Shown here: piece by piece, positions 9,429 to 19,091 of the stretch
Layout of the letters: each line of letters opens with the position of its first letter
Position numbering within the stretch: position 1 is the stretch's first letter
Assembly: GCF_019748715.1 (NCBI RefSeq)
Contig: NZ_JACLBZ010000017.1
Span: forward strand, 30,981 to 94,980
Origin: Sporosarcina aquimarina
GTDB taxonomy: Bacteria > Bacillota > Bacilli > Bacillales_A > Planococcaceae
DNA length: 64,000 nucleotides
Direction: 5' to 3'
Position numbers and translations under genes: made by a program
The notes under the pieces: generated by a model
The model's database searches: none
What the model was told of the DNA's origin: nothing
What the model saw: the letters and a program-made list of their open reading frames with translations, nothing else

Positions 9429-10106
9429 ATGACTGGTGGAATGAGAATTGCAATCGACGGACCTGCGGCAGCCGGTAAAAGTACAATTGCTAAATTAGTG
9501 GCGAGAAAATTAGGATACACTTATATCGATACAGGAGCGATGTATCGGGCCATCACGTATAAAGTACTTCAAAATGCCGTGGATCCACATGATGAAGAAG
9601 CCATCGCTCAACTTGTGGGACAAGCAGAAATTGAGTTGCAACAAGGTGAGCAAGCGCAAAAGGTAATTTTGGACGGTCGCGATGTGACGGAGGTCATTCG
9701 TTCACATGAAGTGACTTCCCAAGTTTCCGCAATTGCGGCACTTACGTCAGTTCGTCAACTTTTAATGAAAAAACAACAGAACTTAGCAAAAGATTCATCT
9801 GTCGTAATGGACGGCAGGGATATCGGCACGTCTGTGCTGCCAGATGCGGAATTGAAGATCTTCATGACGGCATCCGTGGAAGAACGAGCAGAGAGACGTT
9901 TATTAGAAGAAAAGCAACGGGGCAATACAGTGGATTATGAAACATTGAAAGGAGAAATATCAGCGCGAGACAAGGCAGATAGCGAACGCGAAATTTCTCC
10001 ATTAAAAAAAGCAGAAGATGCGATTATAATTGACACAACGGGGAAAACAATAGAAGAAGTGACAAATAGTATCGTTGAATATGCCGAAAAGAGGTTAGCT
10101 CGATGA
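9429..10106 (+). CDS. cmk: Cytidylate kinase
   Basis: A 225-residue nucleoside monophosphate kinase that phosphorylates CMP and dCMP with ATP. The P-loop GPAAAGKST is at 11-19, followed by [10 protein letters not shown], the CMP-binding segment ([14 protein letters not shown]) and [15 protein letters not shown] lies 8 nt upstream of the ATG at 9429; a second ATG four codons in is possible. The stop overlaps the plsC start by four bases (ATGA), so the two are translationally coupled, as in many Bacillales where cmk, an acyltransferase and the S1-like gene are clustered. Confidence 0.96.
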   Translation: MTGGMRIAIDGPAAAGKSTIAKLVARKLGYTYIDTGAMYRAITYKVLQNAVDPHDEEAIAQLVGQAEIELQQGEQAQKVILDGRDVTEVIRSHEVTSQVSAIAALTSVRQLLMKKQQNLAKDSSVVMDGRDIGTSVLPDAELKIFMTASVEERAERRLLEEKQRGNTVDYETLKGEISARDKADSEREISPLKKAEDAIIIDTTGKTIEEVTNSIVEYAEKRLAR

Positions 10107-10687
10107 ACTTATATCCTTTAGGCAAATTTTTGATCAGTACGATTTGTTATCCACTTTATCGAATTAAAGTAATTGGCAAAGAAAAATTCCCTAAAGAAGG
10201 CGGGGTGCTTTTATGCACCAATCATATAGATAATCTTGATCCGCCTGTAGTCGGAATCACTTGCCCGAGAACCGTTCATTTCATGGCGAAAGAAGAACTG
10301 TTCAAAAAGCCGATTCTCAAGTCCGTTCTGCCGCGAGTACAAGCGTATCCAGTGAAAAGAGGCATGAGCGACCGTGACGCCTTCCGGACGACGATCAAAT
10401 TACTTCGTGATGGGAAAGTTGTCGGCCTATTTCCTGAAGGTACAAGAAGCAAGACAGGGGAGCTCGGTAAGGGGTTAGCGGGAGCAGGTTTCTTTGCTTT
10501 AAAAGGAGGCGAAGCAAAAGTAGTACCTTGTGCAATCATCGGCCCGTATAAAGCTTTTTCACAACTGAAAGTCGTTTATGGCGATGCAATTGACATGACG
10601 CCTTTTCGCGAAAGAAAAGCTTCTGCTGAAGAAGTGACAGAAGCGATTATGGCAGAGATCTCCAAGTTGATAGCGCAACACAAATAA
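10103..10687 (+). CDS. plsC: 1-acyl-sn-glycerol-3-phosphate acyltransferase
   Basis: A 194-residue membrane-associated acyltransferase that converts lysophosphatidate to phosphatidate in phospholipid synthesis. The catalytic HX4D motif is NHIDNLD (H41, D46) and the glycerol-phosphate binding motif is FPEGTRS (110-116). A hydrophobic segment near the N-terminus fits membrane association. The gene overlaps cmk by four bases and is followed 80 bp later by the S1-like gene, which has its own ribosome binding site. Family assignment is firm; substrate preference is inferred. Confidence 0.92.
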   Translation: MNLYPLGKFLISTICYPLYRIKVIGKEKFPKEGGVLLCTNHIDNLDPPVVGITCPRTVHFMAKEELFKKPILKSVLPRVQAYPVKRGMSDRDAFRTTIKLLRDGKVVGLFPEGTRSKTGELGKGLAGAGFFALKGGEAKVVPCAIIGPYKAFSQLKVVYGDAIDMTPFRERKASAEEVTEAIMAEISKLIAQHK

Positions 10688-10767
10688 AAGAATAAGTGCA
10701 ATTTTTTGTTTTTAAGTGTAGATTCGAATACTATAGAGATAAGATTCATTATGGAGGAGGACTACAT

Positions 10768-11916
10768 ATGACTGAAGAGATGAATATGGATGAAGTAAAA
10801 GAATACCGTGAAGGTGATCATGTAACAGGTGTAGTTACAAAGGTTGAAGAAAAATCGGTAACTGTTGAAATCGCAGGCGCTCCATTTGATGGCGTCATTC
10901 CGATCAGTGAACTCTCAAGCTTGCATATTGAAAAAGCAGCCGATGCAGTCGAGGTCGGTGATGAATTGAAGTTAGCGATTACAAAAGTTGAGGACGATGC
11001 ATATGTTTTATCGAAGCGCCAAGTTGACGCGGAAAATGCATGGGATTCATTAAAAGAACAATTTGAGAACGGTGAAATCATCGAAACAGAAGTAAAAGAC
11101 GTAGTGAAAGGCGGACTTGTCGTAGACTTGGGAGTTCGTGGATTTATCCCGGCTTCACTAGTTGAAGATCATTTCGTTGAATCATTCGAAGATTATAAAG
11201 GACGTACGATGACATTTAAAATTGTGGAGATGGATCAAGAAAAAAATCGATTGATTCTATCACATCGCGCGGTCGTCCAAGAACAAAACGATAAGAAAAA
11301 AGAAGAAGCACTTTCGTCGATCCAAGAAGGCGATGTTTTAGACGGTACTGTACAACGGATCGCTTCATTCGGAGCTTTTGTTGATATTGGCGGCGTAGAT
11401 GGCCTTGTCCATATTTCACAAATTTCCCATGGACATATCGAAAGTGTCTCCGATGTCTTGAAAGAAGGAGACGAAATTAAGGTAAGGGTCTTGTCTGTAG
11501 ATCGCGATGCTGAACGTGTATCTCTATCCATCAAGGACACGCTGCCTGGACCTTGGGAAAATGTCGCTGAAAAAGCGCCGATCGGTTCTGTATTAGAAGG
11601 AACAGTAAAGCGTCTAGTGGCATATGGTGCATTCGTGGAAATCTTCCCGGGTGTCGAAGGACTTGTCCACATTTCAAGGATTGCACATACGCATATCGGT
11701 ACACCTCACGAAGTGCTTGAAGAGGGGCAGACGGTTCAGGTGAAAGTACTCGATGTCAATCCAGAAGAGAAACGAATTTCATTAAGCATCAAAGATCTTT
11801 TGGAAAAAGAGGACGATCCTCGCGAAGAGAACTTCAGCTATGAAATGCCTGAAGAAACAACCGGCTTTTCATTCGGAGATGTCATCGGCGATCAGCTGAA
11901 GAAATTCAAAGAATAA
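10768..11916 (+). CDS. ypfD: S1 domain protein, 30S ribosomal protein S1 homologue (YpfD)
   Basis: A 382-residue RNA-binding protein with four S1/OB-fold repeats, beginning near residues 13, 98, 184 and 270. The third and fourth show clear [14 protein letters not shown] and [15 protein letters not shown] motifs with HISxI and [15 protein letters not shown] signatures. Its length equals that recalled for B. subtilis YpfD, a short S1 homologue that is not essential for translation there. The start at 10768 is supported by GGAGGAGG; a longer frame opening 72 nt upstream is not used because it precedes that site. Followed by a strong terminator. Confidence 0.93.
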   Translation: MTEEMNMDEVKEYREGDHVTGVVTKVEEKSVTVEIAGAPFDGVIPISELSSLHIEKAADAVEVGDELKLAITKVEDDAYVLSKRQVDAENAWDSLKEQFENGEIIETEVKDVVKGGLVVDLGVRGFIPASLVEDHFVESFEDYKGRTMTFKIVEMDQEKNRLILSHRAVVQEQNDKKKEEALSSIQEGDVLDGTVQRIASFGAFVDIGGVDGLVHISQISHGHIESVSDVLKEGDEIKVRVLSVDRDAERVSLSIKDTLPGPWENVAEKAPIGSVLEGTVKRLVAYGAFVEIFPGVEGLVHISRIAHTHIGTPHEVLEEGQTVQVKVLDVNPEEKRISLSIKDLLEKEDDPREENFSYEMPEETTGFSFGDVIGDQLKKFKE

Positions 11917-11977
11917 TATTATCAATGATGAGTCGATTGTGATCAACTAACAACAACTTAATTACTATGTATGATGA

Positions 11978-12014
11978 GAATGATGATGCTTTCATATGCA
12001 TCATCATTCTTTTT
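11978..12014 (+). terminator. Intrinsic terminator after ypfD
   Basis: A 12-bp perfect stem (11978-11989 with 11998-12009) around an 8-nt loop is followed by five T residues, 60 bp past the S1-like gene. Confidence 0.85.
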
Positions 12015-12017
12015 GTG

Positions 12018-12023
12018 TATAAT
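12018..12023 (+). promoter_or_regulatory. -10 box upstream of der
   Basis: A perfect TATAAT lies 27 bp upstream of the der start, just past the preceding terminator. The -35 position falls in the terminator stem and matches poorly. Confidence 0.4.
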
Positions 12024-12049
12024 ATTCAAAGATAGGTCGGAAGGGTGTA

Positions 12050-13369
12050 ATGAAACAAATGAAAAAACCAACAGTAGCAATCGTAGGGAGACCGAACGTC
12101 GGGAAGTCGACAATTTTCAATCGCATCGTAGGCGAACGGATCTCCATAGTGGAAGATGTGTCCGGCGTGACACGAGATCGCATATACAGCCCGGCGGATT
12201 GGCTGAATTATGAATTCAATTTAATCGATACGGGCGGAATTGACATCGGTGACGAACCATTGCTGGAACAGATCCGTGCTCAAGCTGAAATCGCCATCGA
12301 TGAAGCGGACGTCATCATCTTTTTGACGAACGGGAGAGACGGCGTAACCGATGCGGATGAACAAGTAGCCAGAATGCTTTATAAAACAAAAAAGCCGATT
12401 GTCTTGGCAGTTAATAAAGTGGATAATCCGGAAATGAAAGAAATGATTTATGATTTCTACTCACTTGGTTTTGGAGAACCATATCCGATATCCGGTTCGC
12501 ACGGGCTAGGTCTGGGTGATTTATTGGACGCGGTCGCAGAAAGCTTTAAGGAAATGGATCTTGAAGAGGAAGATGAAGACACAATCCGTTTTTGCTTGAT
12601 AGGACGGCCGAATGTCGGAAAATCGTCACTTGTTAACGCGCTTCTCGGGGAAGACCGCGTAATTGTCAGTGATATTGCTGGTACGACTACCGATGCGATC
12701 GACTCTGTTAAAGAAGTGGATGGGCAGCTTTTCAAGATAATCGATACTGCCGGTATGCGTAAAAAAGGTAAAGTGTATGAAAACATGGAGAAATACAGTG
12801 TGCTCCGTGCACTGAAGGCTATTGATCGATCTGATGTCGTCCTAATCGTCCTTAACGCGGAAGAAGGAATTCGTGAGCAGGATAAGCGGGTCGCAGGATA
12901 TGCTGAAGAGGCTGGGAAAGGTGTCTTGTTCGTTGTGAACAAATGGGACACATTGGAGAAAGACGATAAGACGATGAACAAATTTATCGACGATATCAGG
13001 GACCAGTTTCGTTTCTTGGATTATGCACCGATTCTTTTTGTGTCTGCTAAAACAAAGCAAAGAGTGCATACATTATTCTCCAATATTCAAATGATTAGTG
13101 AAAATCATGCATTGCGCATCCAGTCGAGTGTCTTAAATGAAGTAATCGAAGATGCTGTAGCGAGAAACCCTGCGCCTGCTGATAAAGGGAAACGTTTGCG
13201 GATCTATTACGCGACACAAGTTGCCGTCAAGCCGCCGACTTTTGTTGTATTCGTCAATGAACCATCGCTTATGCACTTTTCTTATGAACGTTTCTTGCAA
13301 AATAGATTGCGGGAAGCTTTTGGCTTTGAAGGTACGCCGATTCGCTTGATCACGAGAGCAAGAAGCTAA
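12050..13369 (+). CDS. der: Ribosome-associated GTPase Der (EngA)
   Basis: A 439-residue essential GTPase with two tandem G domains, required for 50S subunit assembly. G1 motifs are GRPNVGKS (13-20) and again at 185-192; DTGG (60-63) and DTAG are the G3 motifs; NKVD (122-125) and NKWD are the G4 motifs. A C-terminal KH-like domain follows ([22 protein letters not shown]). The ATG at 12050 has GGAAGGG 6 nt upstream; an ATG three codons later would give the 436-residue length recalled for B. subtilis. Followed 26 bp later by gpsA. Confidence 0.97.
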   Translation: MKQMKKPTVAIVGRPNVGKSTIFNRIVGERISIVEDVSGVTRDRIYSPADWLNYEFNLIDTGGIDIGDEPLLEQIRAQAEIAIDEADVIIFLTNGRDGVTDADEQVARMLYKTKKPIVLAVNKVDNPEMKEMIYDFYSLGFGEPYPISGSHGLGLGDLLDAVAESFKEMDLEEEDEDTIRFCLIGRPNVGKSSLVNALLGEDRVIVSDIAGTTTDAIDSVKEVDGQLFKIIDTAGMRKKGKVYENMEKYSVLRALKAIDRSDVVLIVLNAEEGIREQDKRVAGYAEEAGKGVLFVVNKWDTLEKDDKTMNKFIDDIRDQFRFLDYAPILFVSAKTKQRVHTLFSNIQMISENHALRIQSSVLNEVIEDAVARNPAPADKGKRLRIYYATQVAVKPPTFVVFVNEPSLMHFSYERFLQNRLREAFGFEGTPIRLITRARS

Positions 13370-13395
13370 GTACTAGATAAGAAAGGGTTGGGGTA

Positions 13396-14418
13396 ATGGA
13401 AAACATCTCTATAATAGGAGCAGGAAGCTGGGGAACAGCTCTTGGATTCGTACTCGCTGAAAATGGGCATGACAGCTTGATTTGGACAAGACGTGCTGAG
13501 CAAGCGGATGAAATCAACCAACAGCATTCGAACAGTCAATATCTGCCTGATGTGAAGCTGCCCGAAAATCTTACATCCACTAGTGAACTGGACAAGGCGG
13601 TGCAGCATGCGAATATAATCGTCCTTGCTGTTCCGACAGTTGCCATGCGTCAAACGTGCAAAAAAATTCAAGCTGTACTTAAAACTCCTACAATTTTTGT
13701 TCACGTCTCAAAAGGTATTGAACCAGATTCCTTAAAACGGATTTCGGAAATTATTGAAGAAGAAGTGGATGAATCGCTTCGCTCTGCAATTGTCGTATTA
13801 TCAGGTCCGAGCCATGCGGAGGAAGTAGTGCTCCGTCATCCAACGACTGTGACAGCCGCTTCATCCAATATGGAGGCGGCAGAGCGTGTACAGGATTTAT
13901 TCATGAACAATTATTTCCGAGTCTATACCAATGCTGACGTAGTGGGTGTTGAGCTTGGCGGTGCGTTGAAGAACGTCATTGCGTTGGCTGCAGGAATATC
14001 GGATGGTCTGGGTTATGGCGACAATGCCAAAGCCGCACTTATTACACGAGGCTTGGCTGAAATTACGAGATTGGGTGTTAAGATGGGAGCGGAACAACAA
14101 ACGTTCTCAGGTTTGACAGGTCTCGGTGATCTTGTCGTAACGTGCACGAGTGTCCACTCACGAAATTGGAAGGCGGGCAATCGCCTTGGCAAGGGACAGT
14201 CACTGGAGAAGGTGACGGATGAAATGGGAATGGTGATAGAAGGCGTGCGCACAACAAAAGCTGCCTATCAGCTGGCAGACCATTTCGACACGACCATGCC
14301 GTTGACGGAAGCTTTGTACTCGATTTTATTCGGAGGCATTCCACCGAAGCAAGCAGTCGACCAATTGATGAGCCGCGGGAAGAAACAAGAAATCGATATG
14401 TTCTTTGGCGGTATATAA
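13396..14418 (+). CDS. gpsA: Glycerol-3-phosphate dehydrogenase [NAD(P)+]
   Basis: A 340-residue cytosolic enzyme that reduces dihydroxyacetone phosphate to sn-glycerol-3-phosphate for phospholipid synthesis. The nucleotide-binding motif GAGSWGTAL lies at 8-16, [10 protein letters not shown] at about 135, and the catalytic lysine motif [18 protein letters not shown] near 190, followed by GDNAKAAL. The gene sits between der and yphE, as in B. subtilis. Length and motifs are complete. GGGTTGGGG precedes the ATG. Confidence 0.97.
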   Translation: MENISIIGAGSWGTALGFVLAENGHDSLIWTRRAEQADEINQQHSNSQYLPDVKLPENLTSTSELDKAVQHANIIVLAVPTVAMRQTCKKIQAVLKTPTIFVHVSKGIEPDSLKRISEIIEEEVDESLRSAIVVLSGPSHAEEVVLRHPTTVTAASSNMEAAERVQDLFMNNYFRVYTNADVVGVELGGALKNVIALAAGISDGLGYGDNAKAALITRGLAEITRLGVKMGAEQQTFSGLTGLGDLVVTCTSVHSRNWKAGNRLGKGQSLEKVTDEMGMVIEGVRTTKAAYQLADHFDTTMPLTEALYSILFGGIPPKQAVDQLMSRGKKQEIDMFFGGI

Positions 14419-14438
14419 ATAGTAGGAAGGTGACAATT

Positions 14439-14642
14439 TTGTCCTCGTTAGATAAAATGTGGCTATCTTTTTACGCGATGGGTTTTATGGCGATTTCAAT
14501 GGGCTTGATCTATACAAGTCGTTATAAATTGAAAAATCGCGTACTTAAAATCTTGTTTGCCATTATAGCCTATGTATTATTAATTACTTCGTTCTTTGCG
14601 ATGGTCTATTTAGTATTCAATGGACCTACTGGAGGAGCATAA
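14439..14642 (+). CDS. yphE: Small membrane protein YphE (DUF2768)
   Basis: A 67-residue protein with two hydrophobic segments (about 10-24 and 36-58) separated by a basic turn (SRYKLKNR), matching B. subtilis YphE in size, sequence character and position after gpsA. The start is taken as TTG at 14439 because AGGAAGGTGA lies 6 nt upstream; the in-frame GTG at 14430 falls inside that ribosome binding site. Function unknown; conservation in spore-formers and linkage to spoIVA hint at sporulation, but the sequence shows no direct evidence. Confidence 0.8.
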   Translation: MSSLDKMWLSFYAMGFMAISMGLIYTSRYKLKNRVLKILFAIIAYVLLITSFFAMVYLVFNGPTGGA

Positions 14643-14645
14643 AAT

Positions 14646-15359
14646 ATGAATAGAAAAGTAATCGTATTAACTGTCATGTTGTGTGTTGGATTGCTGTTGT
14701 CGGGCTGTATATCACGTACACCTGAAGAAAAACAAGTAAGTGAAACGCCATATCCTGACCAGTTGGAAACAGTTCAAAAAGCAGTGGATAGTTACCAAGA
14801 ACAAGCAGGTGGTCTATTGCCGATCAAAACGCGTGACATGGAAACCGATCAATATATCAAATATCCAATAGAGTTTTCAAAAATCGTACCGGATTTCACT
14901 GAAAAAATTCCATCCAATGCTTTCGAAAACGGTGGAATCTTTCAGTATGTCCTTACAGACGTTGAAGAAAACCCGACTGTGAAACTTGTAGACCTCCGAA
15001 TAGCAGAGAAATTACGTGATTTGAATTTGCGGAAATTCATCAATGGCGAACTGCCATTTTTAGACCCGGTAGGCGAGTTTGTCTATGAAGTGGACTTTAA
15101 GAAAATGGGTTTCAAAGAACCTTTAACTGTAGAAAGCCCATACTCTAACGCTCACCTGCCAATTGTCGTAGCAGGAGACGGCCATTTCTACGTGGACTAC
15201 TCCATAGATTTGAATAAGATTCTTACGGAAGAAAAACCTGAAGTCGAGCAAGGAACGGACATCCGCTACCTGCTTTCCGAAACCTCAGCCATTCTACCAG
15301 CCTACTCATTGCCATATACTGTGAACGAAGACAATGAGCCGGTATTTATGAAGAAATAA
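14646..15359 (+). CDS. yphF: Lipoprotein YphF
   Basis: A 237-residue exported lipoprotein. The N-terminal signal ends in the lipobox LLSGC, with lipid-modified Cys at about residue 21. The mature part is soluble and has no recognised catalytic motif. It corresponds to B. subtilis YphF (about 244 aa) by position between yphE and spoIVA. The start is 3 bp after the yphE stop with GGAGGAG upstream, so the two are co-translated. Function unknown. Confidence 0.82.
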   Translation: MNRKVIVLTVMLCVGLLLSGCISRTPEEKQVSETPYPDQLETVQKAVDSYQEQAGGLLPIKTRDMETDQYIKYPIEFSKIVPDFTEKIPSNAFENGGIFQYVLTDVEENPTVKLVDLRIAEKLRDLNLRKFINGELPFLDPVGEFVYEVDFKKMGFKEPLTVESPYSNAHLPIVVAGDGHFYVDYSIDLNKILTEEKPEVEQGTDIRYLLSETSAILPAYSLPYTVNEDNEPVFMKK

Positions 15360-15441
15360 TTTTTTTGTTTTGCTGGAAGTTGTTCAACTGATCGCAGTGG
15401 AAGTTTTGTTTTTGTATCACTTTGCAGAACGGACTATCTAG

Positions 15442-15626
15442 TTGATTGGAGTGGAGGGCGGCGACTCCTGCGGGATTAGCGTGACAGGTGAGACCCTGGA
15501 CTGAGCGAAAGCCGTAGCGAAGGACGGCTTTTGCGGGTAAAAGCGAAGCGTTAGGAGCACACGCTCTTAGAAGGAAGCGGCTCACCGCACGTCCCGCGGA
15601 AAGCGTCCGCCCGCAACGGAAATCAA
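15442..15626. repeat. GC-rich dispersed repeat, family A, copy 1
   Basis: The 385-bp gap between yphF and spoIVA holds no gene. Most of it is a GC-rich block bounded by TTGATT and AATCAA, with imperfectly complementary arms (GGAGGGCGG near 15453, CCGCCCG near 15607). Inside are a module from about 15506 (AAGCCGTAGCGAAGGACGGC) and a module from about 15578 (CGGCTCACCGC, then CCCGCGGAAAGCGTCC). Both recur at 31628-31776 in the opposite order. Such elements are common between genes in Bacillales as far as I recall; function unknown, possibly a structured RNA or REP-like element. Confidence 0.7.
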
Positions 15627-15663
15627 TGGTGCCCCCACACTTAGTCATAAATAGCTAGATATT

Positions 15664-15703
15664 GAAAAACGTTTCATGCTTTATTATGCATGAAACGTTT
15701 TTC
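15664..15703. terminator. Strong bidirectional hairpin terminator before spoIVA
   Basis: A 16-bp perfect stem (15664-15679 with 15688-15703) with an 8-nt loop carries A and T tracts at its arms, so it can terminate transcripts from either direction. It lies 41 bp before the spoIVA start and isolates that gene from yphF and the repeat. Confidence 0.8.
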
Positions 15704-15744
15704 TGTTTCATAAACTACTATGCGGAGAAAAAGGAGGGCGAAAG

Positions 15745-17223
15745 ATGAAAGAAGAATTATATGAAAATCTTGCTAGAAGAACAGACGGTGATATTTATAT
15801 AGGTGTGGTAGGCCCTGTGCGTGTAGGTAAATCCACCTTTGTCAAACGAGTCATGGAAGAAGTCGTTATTCCGAATATGACCGATGCAAACGACCGTATA
15901 CGCGCGCAAGACGAGTTGCCTCAGAGTTCCCCTGGCCCGGTGATCATGACGGCAGAACCGAAGTTTGTGCCCGCTCAAGGCACAAACGTATCAATTGGAG
16001 AAGGAGAACTGGCATTTCAGATTCGACTAGCGGATTGCGTAGGCTATGTAATCGACGGCGTCAAAGGCTATGAAGACGAGGAAGGACCGAAATATGTTCA
16101 TACCCCTTGGCACAATGAACCGATCCCGTTCGAAGAGGCGGCAAGGATCGGCACAGACAAAGTCATCCGGGATCATTCAACGATCGGAATATTGCTGACA
16201 ACGGATGGTACCGTTAATAATATTTCTCGCTCTGCTGCGGAAGTCGCGGAGAATGAAATCGTCTCTAAGCTGCAGGAAATTGGTAAACCGTTCGTCATTG
16301 TATTGAACTCAAAAATGCCTGCGCATGAGCGTGCACTGGATTTAAAACAGCAACTGCATGAAAAATATGGCGTTCCTGTCATTGCGATCAGTGCTGATCA
16401 ATTGAACGCTGCGGAAATTCAGCTGATCTTAAAAGAAGCACTGTATGAGTTTCCGATCACTGATATTGAACTGCAACGTCCGGACTGGATGGAAGAGCTG
16501 GGGGATGATCACAAACTGAATGCTCGAATCGACCATGTCATCAATGATGGTTTCCTGGGTGTTTCAAAAATACGTAAAGTACAGGAGATTGCTGAATTAT
16601 TGCAAGAAGAGGAGTTTGTACGGCAGGCTGACGTCGTAGAAGTCGATGCAGGTAAAGGAAAAGCGATCGTTAATATAGATATGGATGAACGTGCTTATAT
16701 TGCCGTATGTGAAGAGTTTATGGGTAAAGAGATGCGATCCAAAAAAGATTGGCTCGTCTTCATAAAAGAAGCCGTGAAAGCCAAGAAGTCCTATGATATG
16801 TATGCGGAAGCGATTGATACAGCAAAGCAGTCGGGCTATGGTGTTGCCCTCCCTACGATCGCAGACTTCCAGCCGACACCGCCAGAGCTGATCAAACAAG
16901 ATACATTCTATGGTGTCCGAATGAAAGCGAAGGCGCCTTCGCTGCATATAATACGAATCGATATGGAAGCTGAATTTTCTCCGTTGATCGGTTCGGAATT
17001 CCATAGTCATCACTTACTTAAAGAATTGAAAAATGCTTATTTACATGATCGGGATGCTCTATGGGAAACACAGTTGTTTGGAACCCCGCTGCATGAAGTG
17101 ATGAAAGAAAGTATTCGTTTCAAGACCGCAGCGGTCCCGGACAAAGCTAGAAAACGACTGAGAGAAACAATTGAACAAATGGTGAATGACGGCAATAAAG
17201 GCATGATCACATTTATCGTCTAA
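15745..17223 (+). CDS. spoIVA: Stage IV sporulation protein A (spore coat ATPase)
   Basis: A 492-residue protein, the same length as B. subtilis SpoIVA as I recall it. It polymerises on the forespore surface using ATP and forms the basement layer for coat assembly. The Walker A motif GPVRVGKST is at 23-31. The C-terminus is intact. AGGAGGGCGAAAG precedes the ATG. Mother-cell expression from SigE is expected from the family; I could not place that promoter with confidence. It stands alone between terminators, downstream of yphE-yphF and upstream of hbs. Confidence 0.97.
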   Translation: MKEELYENLARRTDGDIYIGVVGPVRVGKSTFVKRVMEEVVIPNMTDANDRIRAQDELPQSSPGPVIMTAEPKFVPAQGTNVSIGEGELAFQIRLADCVGYVIDGVKGYEDEEGPKYVHTPWHNEPIPFEEAARIGTDKVIRDHSTIGILLTTDGTVNNISRSAAEVAENEIVSKLQEIGKPFVIVLNSKMPAHERALDLKQQLHEKYGVPVIAISADQLNAAEIQLILKEALYEFPITDIELQRPDWMEELGDDHKLNARIDHVINDGFLGVSKIRKVQEIAELLQEEEFVRQADVVEVDAGKGKAIVNIDMDERAYIAVCEEFMGKEMRSKKDWLVFIKEAVKAKKSYDMYAEAIDTAKQSGYGVALPTIADFQPTPPELIKQDTFYGVRMKAKAPSLHIIRIDMEAEFSPLIGSEFHSHHLLKELKNAYLHDRDALWETQLFGTPLHEVMKESIRFKTAAVPDKARKRLRETIEQMVNDGNKGMITFIV

Positions 17224-17254
17224 TGAATCAATTACGCCTCAGTGAGGAAGTGTC

Positions 17255-17299
17255 CAGATTTCGAATCGAACCTGTTCGTATAACTCTTTTCGAAATCTG
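17255..17299. other. Inverted repeat downstream of spoIVA
   Basis: CAGATTTCGAA (17255-17265) is perfectly complementary to TTCGAAATCTG (17289-17299), and the loop itself contains the small stem CGAA-CCTG-TTCG. It is followed directly by a copy of repeat family B. There is no T-tract, so it is not a standard terminator. Confidence 0.5.
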
Positions 17300-17313
17300 T
17301 GACGTTCAATTCC

Positions 17314-17380
17314 AAGCGCCCGTCTCTCGGGTCACTTCGGGAAAGTCTCCAGTGCCTGTCAAGACTAATCAGGGCTTTCC
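17314..17380 (+). repeat. Dispersed repeat, family B, copy 1 (short)
   Basis: This stretch aligns with the reverse complement of 46361-46468. Its first 27 bases (from AAGCGCC through CTCTCGGGTC and TTCGG) match at about 23 positions, and the second block (CTCCAnnGCCTGTC, then CTTT) also aligns. The central loop is missing. It lies in a 433-bp gene-free interval between spoIVA and hbs. An open frame of 78 codons crosses the region but is not credible as a gene. Confidence 0.55.
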
Positions 17381-17476
17381 ACTTTTGACGACATTTGCTG
17401 AACAAGGAACTACTCCGAATTCATCCCATCTCCTATTGGAGAAAGAAATAATCTGCTGAATAAAGATAATGTAGAG

Positions 17477-17505
17477 AAAGATCCGACAAAAGCGGGTCTT
17501 TTTTC
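17477..17505 (+). terminator. Intrinsic terminator between spoIVA and hbs
   Basis: AAAGATCCG (17477-17485) pairs with CGGGTCTTT (17493-17501; one T-G pair) around a 7-nt loop and runs into a T-tract. Confidence 0.75.
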
Positions 17506-17656
17506 TATTGTTTTTCCTTTAAAAAGGGAGAAAAGCACAGAAAAACTGTTTATCGCGATAAAGCGCAATAATATTGTTGCACCGCCGTTTTTCTTATGTT
17601 ACTCTTTTTACAGTGTTAACAGCAATAGCATCCCCTTTTGAGAGGAGGTGAACGGT

Positions 17657-17929
17657 GTGAATAAAACAGAATTAATTAACTCTGTAGCAGAAGCGGCAGG
17701 TCTGACGAAAAAAGACGCGACTAAAGCTGTTGAAGCTGTATTCGATACAATTCAAGCGACTCTTGCGAAGGGTGAGAAAGTTCAATTGATTGGTTTCGGA
17801 AACTTTGAAGTTCGTGAACGCGCTGCCCGTAAAGGACGTAATCCACAATCGGGTGAAGAGATCGAAATCGCTGCAAGTAAAGTTCCAGCTTTTAAAGCAG
17901 GTAAAGCACTAAAAGACGCAGTAAAATAA
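17657..17929 (+). CDS. hbs: DNA-binding protein HU
   Basis: A 90-residue histone-like nucleoid protein that bends DNA. It begins [16 protein letters not shown] and contains the family signature [19 protein letters not shown], with the flexible DNA-binding arm running to about residue 75. The start is GTG at 17657, supported by GAGGAGGTG 7 nt upstream and by the family N-terminus. An in-frame GTG at 17648 is inside the ribosome binding site. It is monocistronic, with a strong terminator downstream, between spoIVA and folE-mtrB as in B. subtilis. Confidence 0.97.
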   Translation: MNKTELINSVAEAAGLTKKDATKAVEAVFDTIQATLAKGEKVQLIGFGNFEVRERAARKGRNPQSGEEIEIAASKVPAFKAGKALKDAVK

Positions 17930-17944
17930 TTCGAGATTTTACAT

Positions 17945-17997
17945 AGGAGTCCGTCCAGCGAATCTGTCAAACAGATGGCAATGGATGGACTCCTTTA
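17945..17997 (+). terminator. Intrinsic terminator after hbs
   Basis: A 13-bp stem (17945-17957 with 17982-17994, one G-T pair) encloses a second small stem ATCTGT/ACAGAT and ends in a short T-run. Confidence 0.75.
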
Positions 17998-18146
17998 CGT
18001 TTGTACATAATCAATTACACTCGGTGTAGTGGCGTCCCGGTTTTGAAGTAAGTGTGCTCGGTTCACTCCTTTCAAAAACTGTGAAATCCGCCGGCGTGTC
18101 TGTTGGATAAAGAAAAGTACCCTAACTGTACGGAATGTGTAGAATA

Positions 18147-18155
18147 TGCTACTAT
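18147..18155 (+). promoter_or_regulatory. Extended -10 element upstream of folE
   Basis: TGCTACTAT fits TGnTAnnAT 44 bp upstream of the folE start. No clear -35 is present. Confidence 0.35.
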
Positions 18156-18198
18156 TTTGGTGAAATAGGTTTTGTTCCTATAAGGAGGACATACTGTG

Positions 18199-18768
18199 AT
18201 GAATGAGCAAGATTTAAATAAAATAGAACAAGCAGTCACGATGATCTTGGAAGCCATCGGCGAAGATCCAAGCCGTGAAGGCTTACTTGATACGCCCAAG
18301 CGTGTCGCCAAAATGTATCATGAAGTATTTGAAGGATTGAATAAAGATCCAAAAGAATATTTTGAAGTAGTCTTTCATGAAAACCATGATGAAGTCGTAC
18401 TAGTAAAAGATATTCCATTTTACTCTATGTGCGAACATCATTTGGTCCCGTTCTTCGGAGTTGCCCACGTTGCGTATATTCCGCGTGATGGAGTGGTGGC
18501 TGGATTAAGTAAATTAGCTAGAGCCGTGGAGACGACTGCAAAACGCCCGCAGCTGCAGGAACGCATTACATCGACAGTCGCAGATGCGATGATGGAAATG
18601 CTGAATCCGATCGGTGTCTATGTCATCATTGAAGCTGAGCATATGTGCATGACGATGAGAGGTATTAAAAAACCTGGTTCTAAGACGATCACAACAGTAG
18701 CTAGAGGAATTTATGAACATGACGACGTAAAACGTGCTGAAATTCTATCTCTGCTCAAAACGAACTGA
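18199..18768 (+). CDS. folE: GTP cyclohydrolase I
   Basis: A 189-residue enzyme converting GTP to 7,8-dihydroneopterin triphosphate, the first step of folate synthesis. The zinc ligands are visible: C78 and H81 in [10 protein letters not shown] and C150 in EHMCMTMRG, along with the [10 protein letters not shown] and [10 protein letters not shown] signatures. Known in B. subtilis as MtrA because it forms an operon with mtrB. AAGGAGG lies 10 nt before the ATG; a GTG one codon earlier is equally plausible. mtrB follows 65 bp downstream. Confidence 0.97.
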   Translation: MNEQDLNKIEQAVTMILEAIGEDPSREGLLDTPKRVAKMYHEVFEGLNKDPKEYFEVVFHENHDEVVLVKDIPFYSMCEHHLVPFFGVAHVAYIPRDGVVAGLSKLARAVETTAKRPQLQERITSTVADAMMEMLNPIGVYVIIEAEHMCMTMRGIKKPGSKTITTVARGIYEHDDVKRAEILSLLKTN

Positions 18769-18833
18769 GGCCTTTGCGGAACGCTCGATTTATATGCTAT
18801 CATTAAGACCATATAGAGACTGGAGATGCAAAG

Positions 18834-19055
18834 ATGACACAACCTGACTATTTAGTTATTAAAGCGAAAAAAGACGGAGTAAATGTCATTGGGTTGACGA
18901 GAGGCAACGACACAAAGTTTCACCATACTGAGAAGTTGGATCGAGGAGAGGTCATGATTGCTCAGTTTACAGAGCATACATCTGCCATTAAAATTCGGGG
19001 TGAAGCTGAAATCCATACAGCTCATGGAATCGTTTCGAGCGAAGAAAAAGAATGA
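18834..19055 (+). CDS. mtrB: trp RNA-binding attenuation protein TRAP
   Basis: A 73-residue protein that assembles into an 11-mer and, when loaded with tryptophan, binds GAG/UAG triplet repeats in trp leader RNA. Aligned to B. subtilis TRAP (recalled, 75 aa), the RNA-contacting residues K37, K56 and R58 correspond to K34, K53 and R55 here and are all present, as are the [12 protein letters not shown] tryptophan-pocket segment and [11 protein letters not shown]. It is therefore expected to be functional. The usual target, a trpEDCFBA operon between aroH and hisC, is not at its customary place in this window. Confidence 0.97.
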   Translation: MTQPDYLVIKAKKDGVNVIGLTRGNDTKFHHTEKLDRGEVMIAQFTEHTSAIKIRGEAEIHTAHGIVSSEEKE

Positions 19056-19091
19056 CCGGCAATTTAAGGCTGATGGGAATGGAGTTTACTG

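Noticed and set aside
12457..12981. Long antisense frame within der
   Set aside because: Mirror of a well-conserved GTPase coding region; no ribosome binding site, Ser/Ile-rich nonsense.
17261..17276. A possible LexA box (GAAC...GTTC) downstream of spoIVA
   Set aside because: The half sites are separated by 2 bp rather than 4 and it is not near a promoter.
17223..17459. A 78-codon open frame directly after spoIVA
   Set aside because: It starts at the spoIVA stop without a ribosome binding site and runs through an inverted repeat and a copy of repeat family B; the composition does not look like protein.
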